Assembly: GCF_022376835.1 (NCBI RefSeq)
Contig: NZ_CP084606.1
Location: forward strand, 2,164,501 to 2,228,500
Direction: 5' to 3'
Origin: Brucepastera parasyntrophica
GTDB taxonomy: Bacteria; Spirochaetota; Spirochaetia; Treponematales; Treponemataceae
DNA: 64,000 nt
The translations under genes were made by a program, and so were the position numbers. The notes under the pieces are model-generated. The model was not told the DNA's origin and did no database searches. It saw nothing but the letters and a program-made list of their open reading frames with translations. Every line of letters starts with the position of its first letter. Within the stretch, counting starts at the first letter, position 1. Positions 38,230-48,683 of this stretch are shown in pieces.

Positions 38230-40311
38230 TTGAAAAGAAAGCATTTATCCCTGTTTGTTCAAATCCTCATACTCTGTCTGACCCTTGTTCTTGTTATTTC
38301 AATTACACTTTCCATTGTCTTTATGTACAATATCCAGAAGATAATTGAAAATAACCTCCGCTCTACCGCAGAAATAACAATGAAATATCTTGATATGGAT
38401 ATTCAATATACGCTTTCCCCTTCATTCGATATGACAGAATCAATCGCGTCCTTCGCGGACAGGGTGGAATCCCATACGCTGCTTCAGGATATTCTGCATG
38501 ATGTTCTGGAAACGAACCCTGACGCCTTTGAATGCTATTATGGAACCGTTATTTCGCGCTATGAACCCGGCGGATATTTTGTCGCCGGGACCGGCTGGAA
38601 TCCCGCACCGCCATGGAACCAGATCCTGCGGCCCTGGTTTATTACCGCAATGGAACATCCCGGTGAAACAGTGGTAACTGATCCGTATGTTGACTCCCAG
38701 ACCGGCAGAATCTGTATAACTATAGTCCATACAGCGAAAAATAATTCAGGCGGTATTGCCGGTGTTGTCGGAACTGACATGTTTCTTGATGCCTTAACGG
38801 ATATTGTTACATCACGGAAAATATCCGAAGGCGGGATTACTTTTATGGTCGGCTCAGACGGGACCTATTTTGTTCATTCAGACCCGGAAGCCGTTCTGGA
38901 AAAGAATTTTTTTGAGGAATCCGGGATTTCCATAAACAGGGACCAGCTTCTGACAGAAGGGCTGAACGTAATTTTTTATGGAGATCAGTATATATGTTCC
39001 GCTCCGGTCCCGGGGACAAGCTGGTTCCTCATTTCAATGGGACCATTAAATGTTTTGCGCGCCGAGGCAAACAGGATCGCCCTGATCGCAATTTTTGTCG
39101 TGCTTCTGCTTGCCGCCTTATCCATTATCGCCGCTGTTTTCTTCAGCAGGTCCATCACTTCACCGTTTAAAAAACTGGCGGCCTCTTTTAATACCATATC
39201 GGGCGGCGACTTAACCCTTACACTTCCTGATTATTTTTCGGATGAAGCCTCCGCTCTTTCCGGCGGGTTCAATAATCTTGCGTCCGGAATCAGTTCGCTT
39301 GTAAAAAAGATAACCGAGTCTTCCCAGCGCATTGAAATTATTGCCGAAGATTTATCCGCTTCAATTATGGAAACCCGGCGGACTATTTCAAACGTAAAGG
39401 ACGCCGTTGATACAATCGATTCCGACATAAACCGGGAAAATGATTCGATTTCGAAAACCGAATTCGCGGTCACCCAGGTTGTCCAGGAGATAAAAAATCT
39501 TGACAATAAAATCAAGGACCAGGGACTGCAGATAAGCGGCGCGTCGTCCGCCATTGAAGAAATGGTCGCAAATATACATTCAATAGAAAACAACGCGGTT
39601 AAGGTTGACTCTCACGTAACTGAATTGGTTCAGTCCTCCCAGGAAGAAAAAAGGCGGCTGTCCGCAACGACTGAGGCAATCAGGGAAGTGGAAAAACAGT
39701 CCCAGGCCTTGGCCGAAATGAATGAGGTTGTATTGAATGTTGCCCGCCAGACAAACCTCCTTGCAATGAACGCCGCGATTGAGGCCGCCCATGCCGGTGA
39801 ATTCGGAAAGGGATTCGCTGTTGTAGCCGATGAAATCCGGAAACTCGCGGAAACGACTGCCGAGCAGTCAAGAAGTTCCGGCGAGGCTCTTCTGTCAATA
39901 CAGAAGCAAATTATCGGGATCGCAGAATCTTCCGCTCATGTTGAACAAGCGTTCGGCACTATGATAGAAATGATCCAGCAGATAAATCATATTGTTTCCG
40001 ATCTCAAGAGCGCGACTATAGAACAGAGTATCGGCTCCCAGCAGCTTTTACAGTCAATTTCAAAAATTAATGAAATTACATCGGATGTCCAGCACGGATC
40101 TGCGTCCATGATGTCAAGTGCCGGGGATGCGGTTTCTTCCTGTGAAGAGCTTACGCAATTAAGTCATGATGTTGATGATAAAGTAAAAAAATGCGGAGAA
40201 GGTGTTGATATTCTGACACGGAATTCCGACGGGGTCGTTGAAGTTGTTGAACGGACAAAGAATGGTGTTCAGGAGCTGAATGATTCAGTCCATATATTTA
40301 AAGTAAAATAA
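38230..40311 (+). CDS. Methyl-accepting chemotaxis protein with dCache-like sensor
   Basis: 693-residue receptor. TM1 ([20 protein letters not shown]) is followed by a periplasmic double-Cache-type sensor with the typical [20 protein letters not shown] and [18 protein letters not shown]2 ([20 protein letters not shown]), HAMP and a signalling hairpin with tip [20 protein letters not shown] come next. It ends HIFKVK without a CheR-tether motif. The start is TTG 38230 with AAGGAGG five bases upstream. Cache sensors bind amino acids and other small ligands; the ligand is unknown. It lies 30 bases upstream of cysK, but a functional link is not obvious. Confidence 0.92.
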   Translation: MKRKHLSLFVQILILCLTLVLVISITLSIVFMYNIQKIIENNLRSTAEITMKYLDMDIQYTLSPSFDMTESIASFADRVESHTLLQDILHDVLETNPDAFECYYGTVISRYEPGGYFVAGTGWNPAPPWNQILRPWFITAMEHPGETVVTDPYVDSQTGRICITIVHTAKNNSGGIAGVVGTDMFLDALTDIVTSRKISEGGITFMVGSDGTYFVHSDPEAVLEKNFFEESGISINRDQLLTEGLNVIFYGDQYICSAPVPGTSWFLISMGPLNVLRAEANRIALIAIFVVLLLAALSIIAAVFFSRSITSPFKKLAASFNTISGGDLTLTLPDYFSDEASALSGGFNNLASGISSLVKKITESSQRIEIIAEDLSASIMETRRTISNVKDAVDTIDSDINRENDSISKTEFAVTQVVQEIKNLDNKIKDQGLQISGASSAIEEMVANIHSIENNAVKVDSHVTELVQSSQEEKRRLSATTEAIREVEKQSQALAEMNEVVLNVARQTNLLAMNAAIEAAHAGEFGKGFAVVADEIRKLAETTAEQSRSSGEALLSIQKQIIGIAESSAHVEQAFGTMIEMIQQINHIVSDLKSATIEQSIGSQQLLQSISKINEITSDVQHGSASMMSSAGDAVSSCEELTQLSHDVDDKVKKCGEGVDILTRNSDGVVEVVERTKNGVQELNDSVHIFKVK

Positions 40312-40341
40312 TAATTTGAAACTATAAAGGAGGAAAACCCT

Positions 40342-41259
40342 GTGGCGAAATTTTCAAAGATAACGGACCTGATAGGCCGCACTCCGCTGCTGCAGATTAA
40401 CAGGCTTAATGACAGCGACGCGAAGGTATTTGCAAAGCTGGAATACTTTAACCCGCTTTCCAGCGTAAAAGACAGAATCGCTTTTGCCATGATTGAGGCC
40501 GCGGAAAAAGATGGTCTGCTGACAAAGGATACTACTATTATAGAACCGACCAGCGGGAATACCGGAGTCGGTCTTGCCTATGTTGCCGCGGTCAAGGGAT
40601 ATAAAATTATTCTGGTTATGCCCGACACTATGAGTATTGAACGCTGTAAACTGCTTCAGGCCCTGGGCGCGGAACTGATTTTGACGGATGGCGCGAAAGG
40701 CATGGCCGGAGCAATACGAAAGGCGGAAAGTCTTGTTGAAAAAGCGGGCAAGGCCTATATGCCCCAGCAATTTAAAAATCCCGCGAACCCTGAAATTCAC
40801 CGCCGGACAACCGGCCCTGAAATATGGGAAGATACGGAAGGCGCGGTCGATATTTTTGTTGCCGGCGTCGGTACCGGCGGAACAATAACCGGCGTCGGCG
40901 AGTTCCTGAAGGAAAAGAAACCGTCGGTTAAGATAATTGCTGTTGAACCCGTGTCCTCTGCGGTCCTTTCCGGCGGAGAGCCGGGGGCCCATAAGATCCA
41001 GGGAATAGGCGCGGGTTTTATTCCCGAAACGCTGAACAGAAAGATTATTGATGAAATATACCAAACCGATGATATAAAAGCGGGTACAATAGCGCGCAGG
41101 GCCGCCAGGGAAGAAGGAATTTTTGCCGGTATTTCTTCCGGCGCCGCGCTGGAAGCAGCCCTTACCATAGCAAAACGGCCTGAAAACAGCGGAAAAACTA
41201 TTGTAACTCTTCTTCCGGACACCGGCGAGAGATATTTGTCAACCTGGCTCTGGAATTGA
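40342..41259 (+). CDS. cysK: Cysteine synthase (O-acetylserine sulfhydrylase)
   Basis: 305-residue PLP enzyme making cysteine from O-acetylserine and sulfide. PLP Lys in [11 protein letters not shown], substrate loop [11 protein letters not shown], phosphate-binding [10 protein letters not shown] and the C-terminal [12 protein letters not shown] are all intact. The start is GTG 40342 behind AAAGGAGGA. A C_GCAxxG_C_C family gene follows after 9 bases, so the two probably form an operon. Confidence 0.95.
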   Translation: MAKFSKITDLIGRTPLLQINRLNDSDAKVFAKLEYFNPLSSVKDRIAFAMIEAAEKDGLLTKDTTIIEPTSGNTGVGLAYVAAVKGYKIILVMPDTMSIERCKLLQALGAELILTDGAKGMAGAIRKAESLVEKAGKAYMPQQFKNPANPEIHRRTTGPEIWEDTEGAVDIFVAGVGTGGTITGVGEFLKEKKPSVKIIAVEPVSSAVLSGGEPGAHKIQGIGAGFIPETLNRKIIDEIYQTDDIKAGTIARRAAREEGIFAGISSGAALEAALTIAKRPENSGKTIVTLLPDTGERYLSTWLWN

Positions 41260-41268
41260 TACGGAAAA

Positions 41269-41739
41269 ATGGATTCAAATTATACGGAAAAGGCGGTTGA
41301 ATACTTTTCAAAAGGTTATAATTGCTCCCAGTCGGTTGCCGTTGTTTTCGCGGAAGATTTCAATCTTGATCCTGATGAAATTTTAAAAATGATGTCGGGC
41401 TTCGGCGCCGGTATAGGCGGCCTGCGGGAAACCTGCGGGACAGTGAGTGCGATAGTTTTTATTGCCGGCCTTTATACCGGCGGCTTCGATCCGGCTGATA
41501 TTTCTTCAAAGAAAAAATTATATGATCTTGTAAAAAAACTGACCGCGGAATTTACCCGGAAGTTCGGAACAATCAATTGCGCCGATTTGCTCCGCAGCGC
41601 TGCCTGTGAGGCAAAGCCGGACCCTTCAGAACGGAATGAAAAATATTACGCGGTCCGGCCCTGCGTGCGGTATGTTACGGCCGCAACGGATTTGCTGGCG
41701 GAGCTGATACAGTCAGGAGCGAAAAAAAAGCAGAAATGA
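41269..41739 (+). CDS. C_GCAxxG_C_C family redox-type protein
   Basis: 156-residue protein of the C-GCAxxG-C-C family, usually found with redox or metal genes and of unknown function. The conserved cysteines are in YNCSQSVAVVF, the variant FGAGIGGLRETCGTVSA, INCADLLRSAACEA and the later VRPCVRYV. It is co-directional with cysK, 9 bases apart. The TGA stop is followed directly by a family B repeat. A role in sulfur or metal redox chemistry is inference from the neighbour. Confidence 0.78.
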   Translation: MDSNYTEKAVEYFSKGYNCSQSVAVVFAEDFNLDPDEILKMMSGFGAGIGGLRETCGTVSAIVFIAGLYTGGFDPADISSKKKLYDLVKKLTAEFTRKFGTINCADLLRSAACEAKPDPSERNEKYYAVRPCVRYVTAATDLLAELIQSGAKKKQK

Positions 41740-41859
41740 TTATTCGAGGCGAGGGTTTAATCAGCCTGCGGCTGGTTCTGTAAGGTATGTAATGGCCGCC
41801 TTCCGCGACCTGTGAATACCCAGGACCGAAGGTCTGCCCTGCGGCGGGGTATTTTATTC
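41739..41859 (+). repeat. Family B mosaic repeat, copy 4
   Basis: Starts TTATTCGAGGCGAGGGTTTA, then the hairpin CAGCCTGCGGCTG, GGTTCTGTAAGG, TTCCGCGACC and GTGAATACCC blocks, and ends GCGGCGGGGTATTTTATT. It fills the gap between two convergent genes, and its right end supplies the TAA stop of the receptor gene on the minus strand. Confidence 0.75.
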
Positions 41860-44051
41860 CACTTTAAATTTGCTGACCTCCTCCGCAAGCCGTATGGCGC
41901 TGTCTCTGGTGTTATGTGTAAGATCGTTTACTTCATTCACTGCATTGTTTATCTGAACGGTCCCTTCGGACATTTCATTCATGCTGTCGGTAATCGTTTT
42001 GGTGACCGCTGAAAGTTTTTCCATTTCAGTCATAACTTCCCTGTTTCCCTGAAGCATTTCTTCCGTACCTTCTTTTACTTCTACGGTTATTTCCTTTATC
42101 TGCCGTATGCCTTCCAGGACCTGGGCGCCCCCGATAGTCTGTTCGTTCATGGCATTCATAATAATATTTTCCTGATCCCTGACCGTATCCGTTAAGGAGA
42201 AAATGGCTTTGAATTGTTCCTGGACCACGAGTGCCGACCGGGCAAGTTCTTCTATGGATGTTTTCAGCTGTTTCAAAACTACGGTAATGTTTTTTCCCTG
42301 CCGGCTTGAGTCTTCCGCCAGTTTCCTGATTTCATCAGCAACAACAGCGAACCCTTTTCCCGTTTCGCCGGCATGGGCGGCCTCAATCGCGGCATTCATT
42401 GCCAGAAGGTTTGTCTGCCGGGCTATGTTCTGTATCATTTCACTTGCGCCAAGCAAACCTTCCGATTCTTCCTGTATTTTCACAGTGATCGATGCGGCCT
42501 CGTTAACATTGTCCTGTCCCTTGTCGGCCGCTTTTCCCAATGATTCTACTGTTTCGGAATTTTTCTTGAGTATCTGTGTAATGGACTGAATGTTTGCGAC
42601 CATCTCTTCAATAGAGGAAGAAGATTCAATAACGCTTTTTGACTGGACTTCTATATTTTCTCCAAGATGTTCGATGTTTTTTACGATTTGTTTTATTGTT
42701 GACTGGGTCTCCTCGACACCGGCCGACTGATTTATTGTCTGGTCTTTTACATTTGTGATGTTCGCGCTGATCTGGTTTATCGCCCCGGCGGTTTCAATCA
42801 TATTGGCGGAAAGTTCTTCCGCAATTTTTTCATTGACTGGGCTTCATCAATAACGGAATGAATGGATTTTCCAACCTGGTGAATGGTTTCGTTGAAGGAG
42901 TCGGCGAACTGTCCGAATTCATCATTGTTTTTAACGGAAACTTTTACGGTAAGGTCGCCCTGCTCAATCGCGGAAAGACTTTTTGTAATGGTAAGAATGG
43001 GTTTGGAAAAAACGGACGCAAGGAAAAACGCAAACGCGACAGCTACCAGTGACCAGAAAAGAATGGACGCTAGTATGTGAAACACGAACATTATATTTTT
43101 ATTTCCTATTTCGTTTTCAGGTATGCAGACAATATAATTTAAATCCATCAATCCGTTCTGTGAGGGAAGCAGCCGTATCTGGTATCTGGTATTATCGTAA
43201 AAATCCGCGGTGACATATTCTTCAAGCGCTTGAGGAGCAACCGTGTCGAAATTTTTAATTCCCGCGTCGGCGATATTCCGGAAGATCATGCTGTGATCAG
43301 AGGGATGGGCAATTACGCGGCCGTCATTATCTGTTATGATAATAAATGCGTTATCGCCTATCTTTGTGTTTTTCAGGACTTCGGATAAGTAGAACAGATG
43401 CGCGTCAAGCATTATGACTCCCTTTACCGTACCCCGTTCATCATGGACTGTTTTTACAGCTGAAATGACCAGTTCGCCTACGCTGGTGGTATACGGGCTT
43501 GAAAATGCTATATGTCCGGTATCTGTAAAAGCGGCCTGGTACCAGGGCCGTGTCCGCGGATCATAACCGTTTCTTCTCGCGGAAGGCGGATACATGATAA
43601 ACCCGCCGTCCGTTTCCGAAGCAAGGGCCGCTGAAAAAATTTCAGGATAGCTGTCGTATATTATTTTGCACAAATTATTGATTTCCGCCTCGTAGGCAGA
43701 GTTCGGCTTCATCTCGTTCAGGCCGCTGGGATCATTTTTATCGAGATACGAGGTAAGATTATTTCCTACTTCCTTAACAATTTCCATTTCAGTCAGGGAG
43801 GAGGCCACATTGCCGATGTTTGAAAAAAAAGTATGGATAATATTATCCAGTATGGTCCGCTGCTGTTCAACACTCGCAAGATATGTTTGCTCCGTTGTAT
43901 CTGCGACGCGCAGATACAGTGTGAATCCCATTACCGCAAGCATTACAATCGTAAAGGAAGAAATGACTATGAGGAACTTCCTCTTTACGCTCCCTCTTCT
44001 TTTTACAGTTTCGGTGCTTCCCGCGCCGGAACCTGTCCGTTCATTTTTCAT
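41854..44051 (-). CDS. Methyl-accepting chemotaxis protein with dCache sensor (one frameshift)
   Basis: About 732-residue receptor. TM1 ([20 protein letters not shown]) leads into a large periplasmic dCache sensor including [17 protein letters not shown] and [17 protein letters not shown]2 ([20 protein letters not shown]), HAMP and a signalling hairpin with tip [20 protein letters not shown] come next. One A missing from the six-base run at 42825-42830 (T-run on plus) splits the HAMP half from the signalling half; restoring it gives [19 protein letters not shown]. Its stop codon lies in a family B repeat. Divergent from the SDR gene. Confidence 0.9.
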
Positions 44052-44175
44052 ATTTTACCCCATCTTGCCGACTTTCTATGATAGAGTATACTATGCAAAC
44101 AGCTATATTACAAAATTTTTTTTGTTTTTGATTAAATGATTGAAACCGTTTTAATTCAGATATCGGGAGGGTTTT

Positions 44176-45192
44176 ATGAAAGCGCTTTTTATCGGCGGGA
44201 CGGGAACAATAAGCAGCTCAATAACAAAGCTTGCTTCGGAATCGGGATGGGAATTATATCTCCTTAACCGGGGGACCAGCTCACGGGAAGTTCCCGCCGG
44301 GGTTAATATCCTCCAGGCGGACATTAACGGTGACGAGTCTGTTATTGCTGAACTGGTAAAGGATTTGTACTTTGACGCTGTGGCTGATTTTATTGCCTTT
44401 GTACCGGAACAAATTGAGCGGGACATCCGGCTTTTTTCAGGCAAAACGAGGCAATTCATTTTTATCAGTTCCGCTTCCGCATATCAGAAGCCGCTTAATT
44501 ATTACCGCATCACCGAATCAACTCCGCTTTCCAATCCGCTGTGGGAATATTCGCGGAATAAAATAGCCTGTGAGGAACGCCTTATGGCGGAATACCGGAA
44601 AACGGGTTTTCCCTGTACGATTATCAGGCCAAGTCATACATATAATGACAGGCATCTTCCGCTTGCGGTCCACGGCAAAAAAGGCCCCTGGCAGGTGGTC
44701 GCCCGGATGCTGGAAGGAAAGCCTGTTATTGTCCACGGTGACGGTTCTTCGCTGTGGACACTGACCCACAGTGAAGATTTCGCAAAGGCTTTTTACGGGA
44801 TTATGGGAAACCCCGCTGCAATTGGCGAGGTTTTTCATATAACGTCGGACGAGGCGCTGACCTGGGATGCCATTTACAGGCGCATCGCGGAAGCTTTGAA
44901 TATTACGGCGGAAATGTACCATGTCACAACAGATTTTCTGTCGGCCTGCGATCCTGACTTTACCGGAACTCTTGCCGGCGACAAAAGCAATACGGTCGTT
45001 TTCGATAATACTAAAATCAAACGTCTGGTTCCCGGCTTTAATGCGTCTATCCGTTTTGATGAGGGCGCCCGCCGCTGTGTGCGCTATCTGCTAAATGAAC
45101 CCGCCGCGCAGATACCTGATCCGGAATTTGATACCTTTTGCGATACGGTAATCGCCTTGCAGGAAACCGCGAAGAGGTCGTTCAGGCCTTAG
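44176..45192 (+). CDS. NAD-dependent epimerase/dehydratase (extended SDR)
   Basis: 338-residue Rossmann-fold protein. The cofactor-binding motif is FIGGTGTISSSITKLA, with a Ser replacing the last glycine of GxxGxxG, and the active-site pair is Tyr and Lys in YSRNKIACEE after ISSASAY. The C-terminal half (HSEDFAKAFYGIMGN, ITSDEALTW) resembles atypical SDRs acting on nucleotide sugars or mRNA-binding CSP41-like proteins. Start ATG 44176 behind GGGAGGG. Single gene, divergent from the receptor. Substrate unknown. Confidence 0.82.
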   Translation: MKALFIGGTGTISSSITKLASESGWELYLLNRGTSSREVPAGVNILQADINGDESVIAELVKDLYFDAVADFIAFVPEQIERDIRLFSGKTRQFIFISSASAYQKPLNYYRITESTPLSNPLWEYSRNKIACEERLMAEYRKTGFPCTIIRPSHTYNDRHLPLAVHGKKGPWQVVARMLEGKPVIVHGDGSSLWTLTHSEDFAKAFYGIMGNPAAIGEVFHITSDEALTWDAIYRRIAEALNITAEMYHVTTDFLSACDPDFTGTLAGDKSNTVVFDNTKIKRLVPGFNASIRFDEGARRCVRYLLNEPAAQIPDPEFDTFCDTVIALQETAKRSFRP

Positions 45193-45213
45193 AATCCCGG
45201 AACAGTATAACCC

Positions 45214-45303
45214 GGTTTATTCACGGCGAGGGTTTAATGGTATTAACCCCGGGACTAATTCCACGGGAAAACGAAATGCCAGTGCTCTGCGCGGGGTATT
45301 TTA
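45214..45303 (+). repeat. Family B mosaic repeat, copy 5
   Basis: Starts GGTTTATTCACGGCGAGGG, then TAATGGTATTAACCCCGGGA, CTAATTCCACGGG and CTCTGCGCGGGGTATTTTA. Same block order as copy 1. Lies between convergent genes and supplies the TAA stop of the endonuclease-fold gene on the minus strand. Confidence 0.75.
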
Positions 45304-46380
45304 CTGCAGCATGGCTTCCAGATACACAGGATTATGATCTGAATAGGCAAAGCCCATGTTTATTGTTTTTACCGAAATAATCTCAATATTCGGGGAAACA
45401 ATAAATCCGTCAATTATATAATACTGTGTATTTTCATCTTCGGGATTATATGGGTTATCCAGCAGCCTTGCACTGGGAACTCCGGTATCAACCGCAAACT
45501 TCCATCCCGGCTGGAGTATGTCTTCCGGCAGCGTTCCGGGAACAAAGTGTTCACTGTTTTTAATTGGGAAGAGTGAAGGATCGACCACCGGGAAAGTCTG
45601 ATTGAAATCTCCTCCCGCTATGCAATAATTGCCTTTTGCGTATTCCTCATTCAGTATATCCATAAGTTTTTGGGTCTGGGCAGTTTTTGCCTCGCCGTCA
45701 TCATAGGCTTCAAGATGAAGATTAACAAGCACCAGATCCTTCCCATTATGTACAGGCACTCTTTCCACAAGAAGGCAGCGTTTTAGCTGGAATACCCGCA
45801 CCGGCCATTTGAATGTCGTCGGCAATGCTATGCGCGCCGCTTCCGTTACGGAATATGAATTGAGAGTCAGTAAACCGCTTTCGACTTTTCCGATAAACTC
45901 TGGAAAAGGATAGGGTACAAATTTACTGAAGAAATTCAGCGCGTAGGCTGAGGATACTCCGGGTATTTCTGATAAATATTTTACCTGATTAAAATGATAC
46001 GAACGCTTTGAGTTTTTGTCGGCTTCCTGGAGAAACAGGATATCCCAGTCGGTTTCATCAATAAATTTTTTTATCTGTTGTGTGTTTTCTGAAATATTCT
46101 TATCAGTTTGAGGGCGGACCGTTTTTCCTCCGTCCATGAAAAAATCCTGGCTTTTATCCAGCGATCCGTAACCGATATTGAATGACAGGACTTTTACCGG
46201 CTGGCCTGGTTCCGGCTGGACGGACTGATTGTTTATTACGTCAATCAGCACTTCCGGGGCAGGGCGGTACTCGTTTGCCGAAAAATAAAAGAGCGCCGCC
46301 GCGGCTGCCAGTATCAGAATGATAAGCAGAGACAGGATTATAATAACCGGGATTTTCATTTTCTTCTTTTTTTCCGCCAT
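45301..46380 (-). CDS. Membrane-anchored endonuclease/exonuclease/phosphatase-fold protein
   Basis: 359 residues. A basic N-terminus and one transmembrane helix (IPVIIILSLLIILILAAAAA) anchor an extracytoplasmic EEP domain. Motifs: LSFNIGYG, DILFLQEADKNSKR, NLHLEAYDDGEA, AGGDFNQTFP and a final AYSDHNPVYLE, matching the metal-dependent fold of DNase I, sphingomyelinases and inositol phosphatases. Start ATG 46380 has AAGGAG eight bases upstream. Last gene of a three-gene unit with thiamine pyrophosphokinase (17 bases before it). Substrate cannot be assigned. Confidence 0.85.
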   Translation of the reverse strand: MAEKKKKMKIPVIIILSLLIILILAAAAALFYFSANEYRPAPEVLIDVINNQSVQPEPGQPVKVLSFNIGYGSLDKSQDFFMDGGKTVRPQTDKNISENTQQIKKFIDETDWDILFLQEADKNSKRSYHFNQVKYLSEIPGVSSAYALNFFSKFVPYPFPEFIGKVESGLLTLNSYSVTEAARIALPTTFKWPVRVFQLKRCLLVERVPVHNGKDLVLVNLHLEAYDDGEAKTAQTQKLMDILNEEYAKGNYCIAGGDFNQTFPVVDPSLFPIKNSEHFVPGTLPEDILQPGWKFAVDTGVPSARLLDNPYNPEDENTQYYIIDGFIVSPNIEIISVKTINMGFAYSDHNPVYLEAMLQ

Positions 46381-46397
46381 TCTTTTTTCTCCTTAAT

Positions 46398-47068
46398 TTA
46401 CGGATTTGTTTGTTTCGGTGTGACAACGATGAGCAGCACGCCTGAAGTAAGCGATACTGTTACCGGGACTCCGGTAAATTCATTGCTGATTGCCCTTGCG
46501 TCAAGGCTTGATAACGCATAATTGTCCAGAGGATATTTTCCTCCCAGAATCGTGACCTCCTTACAGGAGTCAATCAGGGACAATAATGAAAAATAACAAT
46601 CTGGACGCGGCTGAATGGTTATTGTGTTTTTTTGCTCCCGGCGGCCGCGGCATACACATCAGTGATTCCGTCACTAAGCATTACGTTTTGGCCGTGGACT
46701 GCGCAGCTTCCGAGAATCTGCAAATTCGCAAGCGTATGATCAAGGCGCCCGCCGGTCATGCCGGCAAAAAAGATATCGGTGTATCCCCGGTTCCGGGCTT
46801 CTTCTGCCGCATAAGCGGTATCAGTATAATTTTTGTCCGGCGAAAGGATTATATGTTCCGTATTTTTGGGCAACTCGGTTATTTCCGATGAATCGAAATC
46901 ACCTATCAGTAAATCCGGATGGACTTTCAGTTTTTTGCAGTGACGTAATCCGCCGTCAGCGCAGATAATAAAACTCTTCGGGTTTATGCGCGCGCCGGCT
47001 CCCTCATAGTCCGCGATATCTCCCGCGCCAAGTATTACACAATATGCCGCTTCTGGCTTTTTTTCCAT
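46398..47068 (-). CDS. Thiamine pyrophosphokinase (one frameshift)
   Basis: Transfers pyrophosphate from ATP to thiamine, giving thiamine diphosphate. N-terminal catalytic domain: FIICADGGLRHCKKLKVHPD, LLIGDFDSS, DKNYTDTAYAAEEA and GGRLDHTLANLQIL. The C-terminal thiamine-binding domain (VTILGGKYPLDNYALSSLDA, ISNEFTGVPVTVSLTSGVLL) is in another frame. Restoring one A to the seven-base run at 46627-46633 (T-run on plus) joins them into a normal 223-residue enzyme. It follows the hydrolase gene by one base, so the two are co-translated. No TPP riboswitch was seen upstream. Confidence 0.9.
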
Positions 47069-47069
47069 A

Positions 47070-48034
47070 TTACCCCGGAATTGTCATGTGTTTTCCCATA
47101 AATGTACGGACCTGCCGTTTGTATTCATCAGGATTTAAATCAAATGATTTACTGTGTCCCGCGTCAGGGACAGTGTATAAAGCTTTTTCCGAGGCGCAGG
47201 CGTCATGTACTTTATAGACCATTTCAAATGGCACAAAGCTATCCGCTTCTCCATGAATAAACAGCGTCGGCGTTTTCGATTTCCGCACCTGATTGAAAGC
47301 TGATGCTTCCTCAAAGGTATACCCGACCCGCTTTTTCGTCAACTGACTTGTTTTTTCAATAACCGACGGATTGTTCCCGGGGAAAATCCGGTTAAACTGG
47401 TATAAAAGCTCCTCATATGCTGAAGTATATCCGCAGTCTTCTATTGCCACCTTTACATTTTCCGGCAGATTCTCTCCGCTTGTCATCATAACGGTGGCCC
47501 CGCCCATTGAAATTCCGAACAGGGCAATTTGGGTTTCATGTCCGTTTTTATTGATCGCCCAGTCTATCCATTCCAGGTAATCAAGCCGTTCCGGCCAGCC
47601 GAAACCGATATACGTTCCCTCGGACGCGCCGTGTCCGCGCGCGTCAGGCATTAATACATTAAATCCGAATTCATCATGAAAAAAGTGGGCAAATCCGCTC
47701 ATTGTCAGTGCGTATCCGTCATATCCGTGAGCTATGATGATTGTGTTTTCGCTGTAATCTTTTGCGGGCAGATAATATCCTGCCAGTTTTGAGCCGTCGC
47801 CGGATGTAATGAAAACAGTTTCATAAGGCTGTGAATCAAACCATCTCGGGAGTTTCCCTTTTTTTCTTCCTCAGGATCTTCACCGTGATCCGGCAGCGGT
47901 TTGAAAAAACTTTTATCATTGCGCGCCACAGCCAGGTCATAAAAATATTCCGGTATCCAGGAAGCAAAAAACACCAGCGCCGTTCCTATAATGAGAATAA
48001 GCCCGCTTACTGAAATTATTATGCGGAAAGTCAT
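47070..48034 (-). CDS. Membrane-anchored alpha/beta hydrolase (one frameshift)
   Basis: About 321 residues. One N-terminal transmembrane helix (IIISVSGLILIIGTALVFFA) is followed by a serine-hydrolase fold: TIIIAHGYDGYA, PDARGHGASEGTYIGFGW, the nucleophile elbow FGISMGGATVM, the acid in IHGEADSFVPF and the His in PDAGHSKSF. The frame breaks at the run 47859-47865; one restored base gives EEKKGKLPRWFDSQPYETVF. Related proteins are YqkD/FrsA-like peptidases or esterases with unknown substrates. First gene of the three-gene operon. Confidence 0.85.
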
Positions 48035-48160
48035 ACATACCCCTCAATATTTTAGATTCTATTTTTTACTTACTTCAAGTATAATAAGAATAAACTATCT
48101 GTTACAATAGAAAAAACAAAACAGAGGTAATATGCGGAATAGTAAGGTAAACATATATAT

Positions 48161-48230
48161 TTGACGACTTCTTTTTCTTTTCAGTATATTTTTACCAGAC
48201 TGACTTGATACTATTCCAGCCGCATGGAAT
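48161..48230 (+). promoter_or_regulatory. marR promoter with palindromic operator
   Basis: TTGACG at 48161-48166 and TATATT at 48185-48190 are 18 bases apart. Downstream at 48213-48230 lies ATTCCAGCCGCATGGAAT, a 6+6+6 palindrome just before the Shine-Dalgarno of the MarR gene, within longer ATAC/GGTAT flanks. It is a plausible autoregulatory MarR operator. Confidence 0.5.
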
Positions 48231-48239
48231 GAGGTATAT

Positions 48240-48683
48240 ATGTCACAGTCAAAAACAGTGGTATTTGCCATTAAGGCGGTATCCAACCATATTAAACGGA
48301 TTTTTTCGAAATACCCATTTACCGATAATATCGAAGAAATAACCTGTATGCATTATGCGGTGATACATTTTATTTATAATAACCGGGATAAGAAAATCTT
48401 CCAAAAGGACATTGAATCGGAGTACAATATCCGGGGTTCAACCGCCACCGGAATTTTAAAACTGATGGAACAAAACGGATTTATCCGGCGCATTCCGGCG
48501 CTGCAGGATGCACGGCTGAAAAAGATTGTTTTAACCAATAAGGCCCTTGGTATATACTGCCAGGCGAAAAGCACAATGGATGAAATAAACGAAAAAATAC
48601 TGACAGGAATACCGGAAGATGAAGTGGATTCCTTTTTTCTTACAATTGAAAAAATTCTGCATAATTTACAGGAGTTCCAGTAA
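48240..48683 (+). CDS. MarR-family transcriptional regulator
   Basis: 147-residue winged-helix regulator: IEEITCMHYAVIHFIYNNRD, DIESEYNIRGSTATGILKLMEQNGFIRR-type recognition region and the wing around PALQDARLKKIVLTNKA. Ends in the dimerisation helix FFLTIEKILHNLQEF. The stop overlaps the start of the first ABC gene (TAATG), so it is co-transcribed with the exporter and probably represses it in response to a drug-like ligand, as commonly found for marR-ABC operons. Confidence 0.88.
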   Translation: MSQSKTVVFAIKAVSNHIKRIFSKYPFTDNIEEITCMHYAVIHFIYNNRDKKIFQKDIESEYNIRGSTATGILKLMEQNGFIRRIPALQDARLKKIVLTNKALGIYCQAKSTMDEINEKILTGIPEDEVDSFFLTIEKILHNLQEFQ

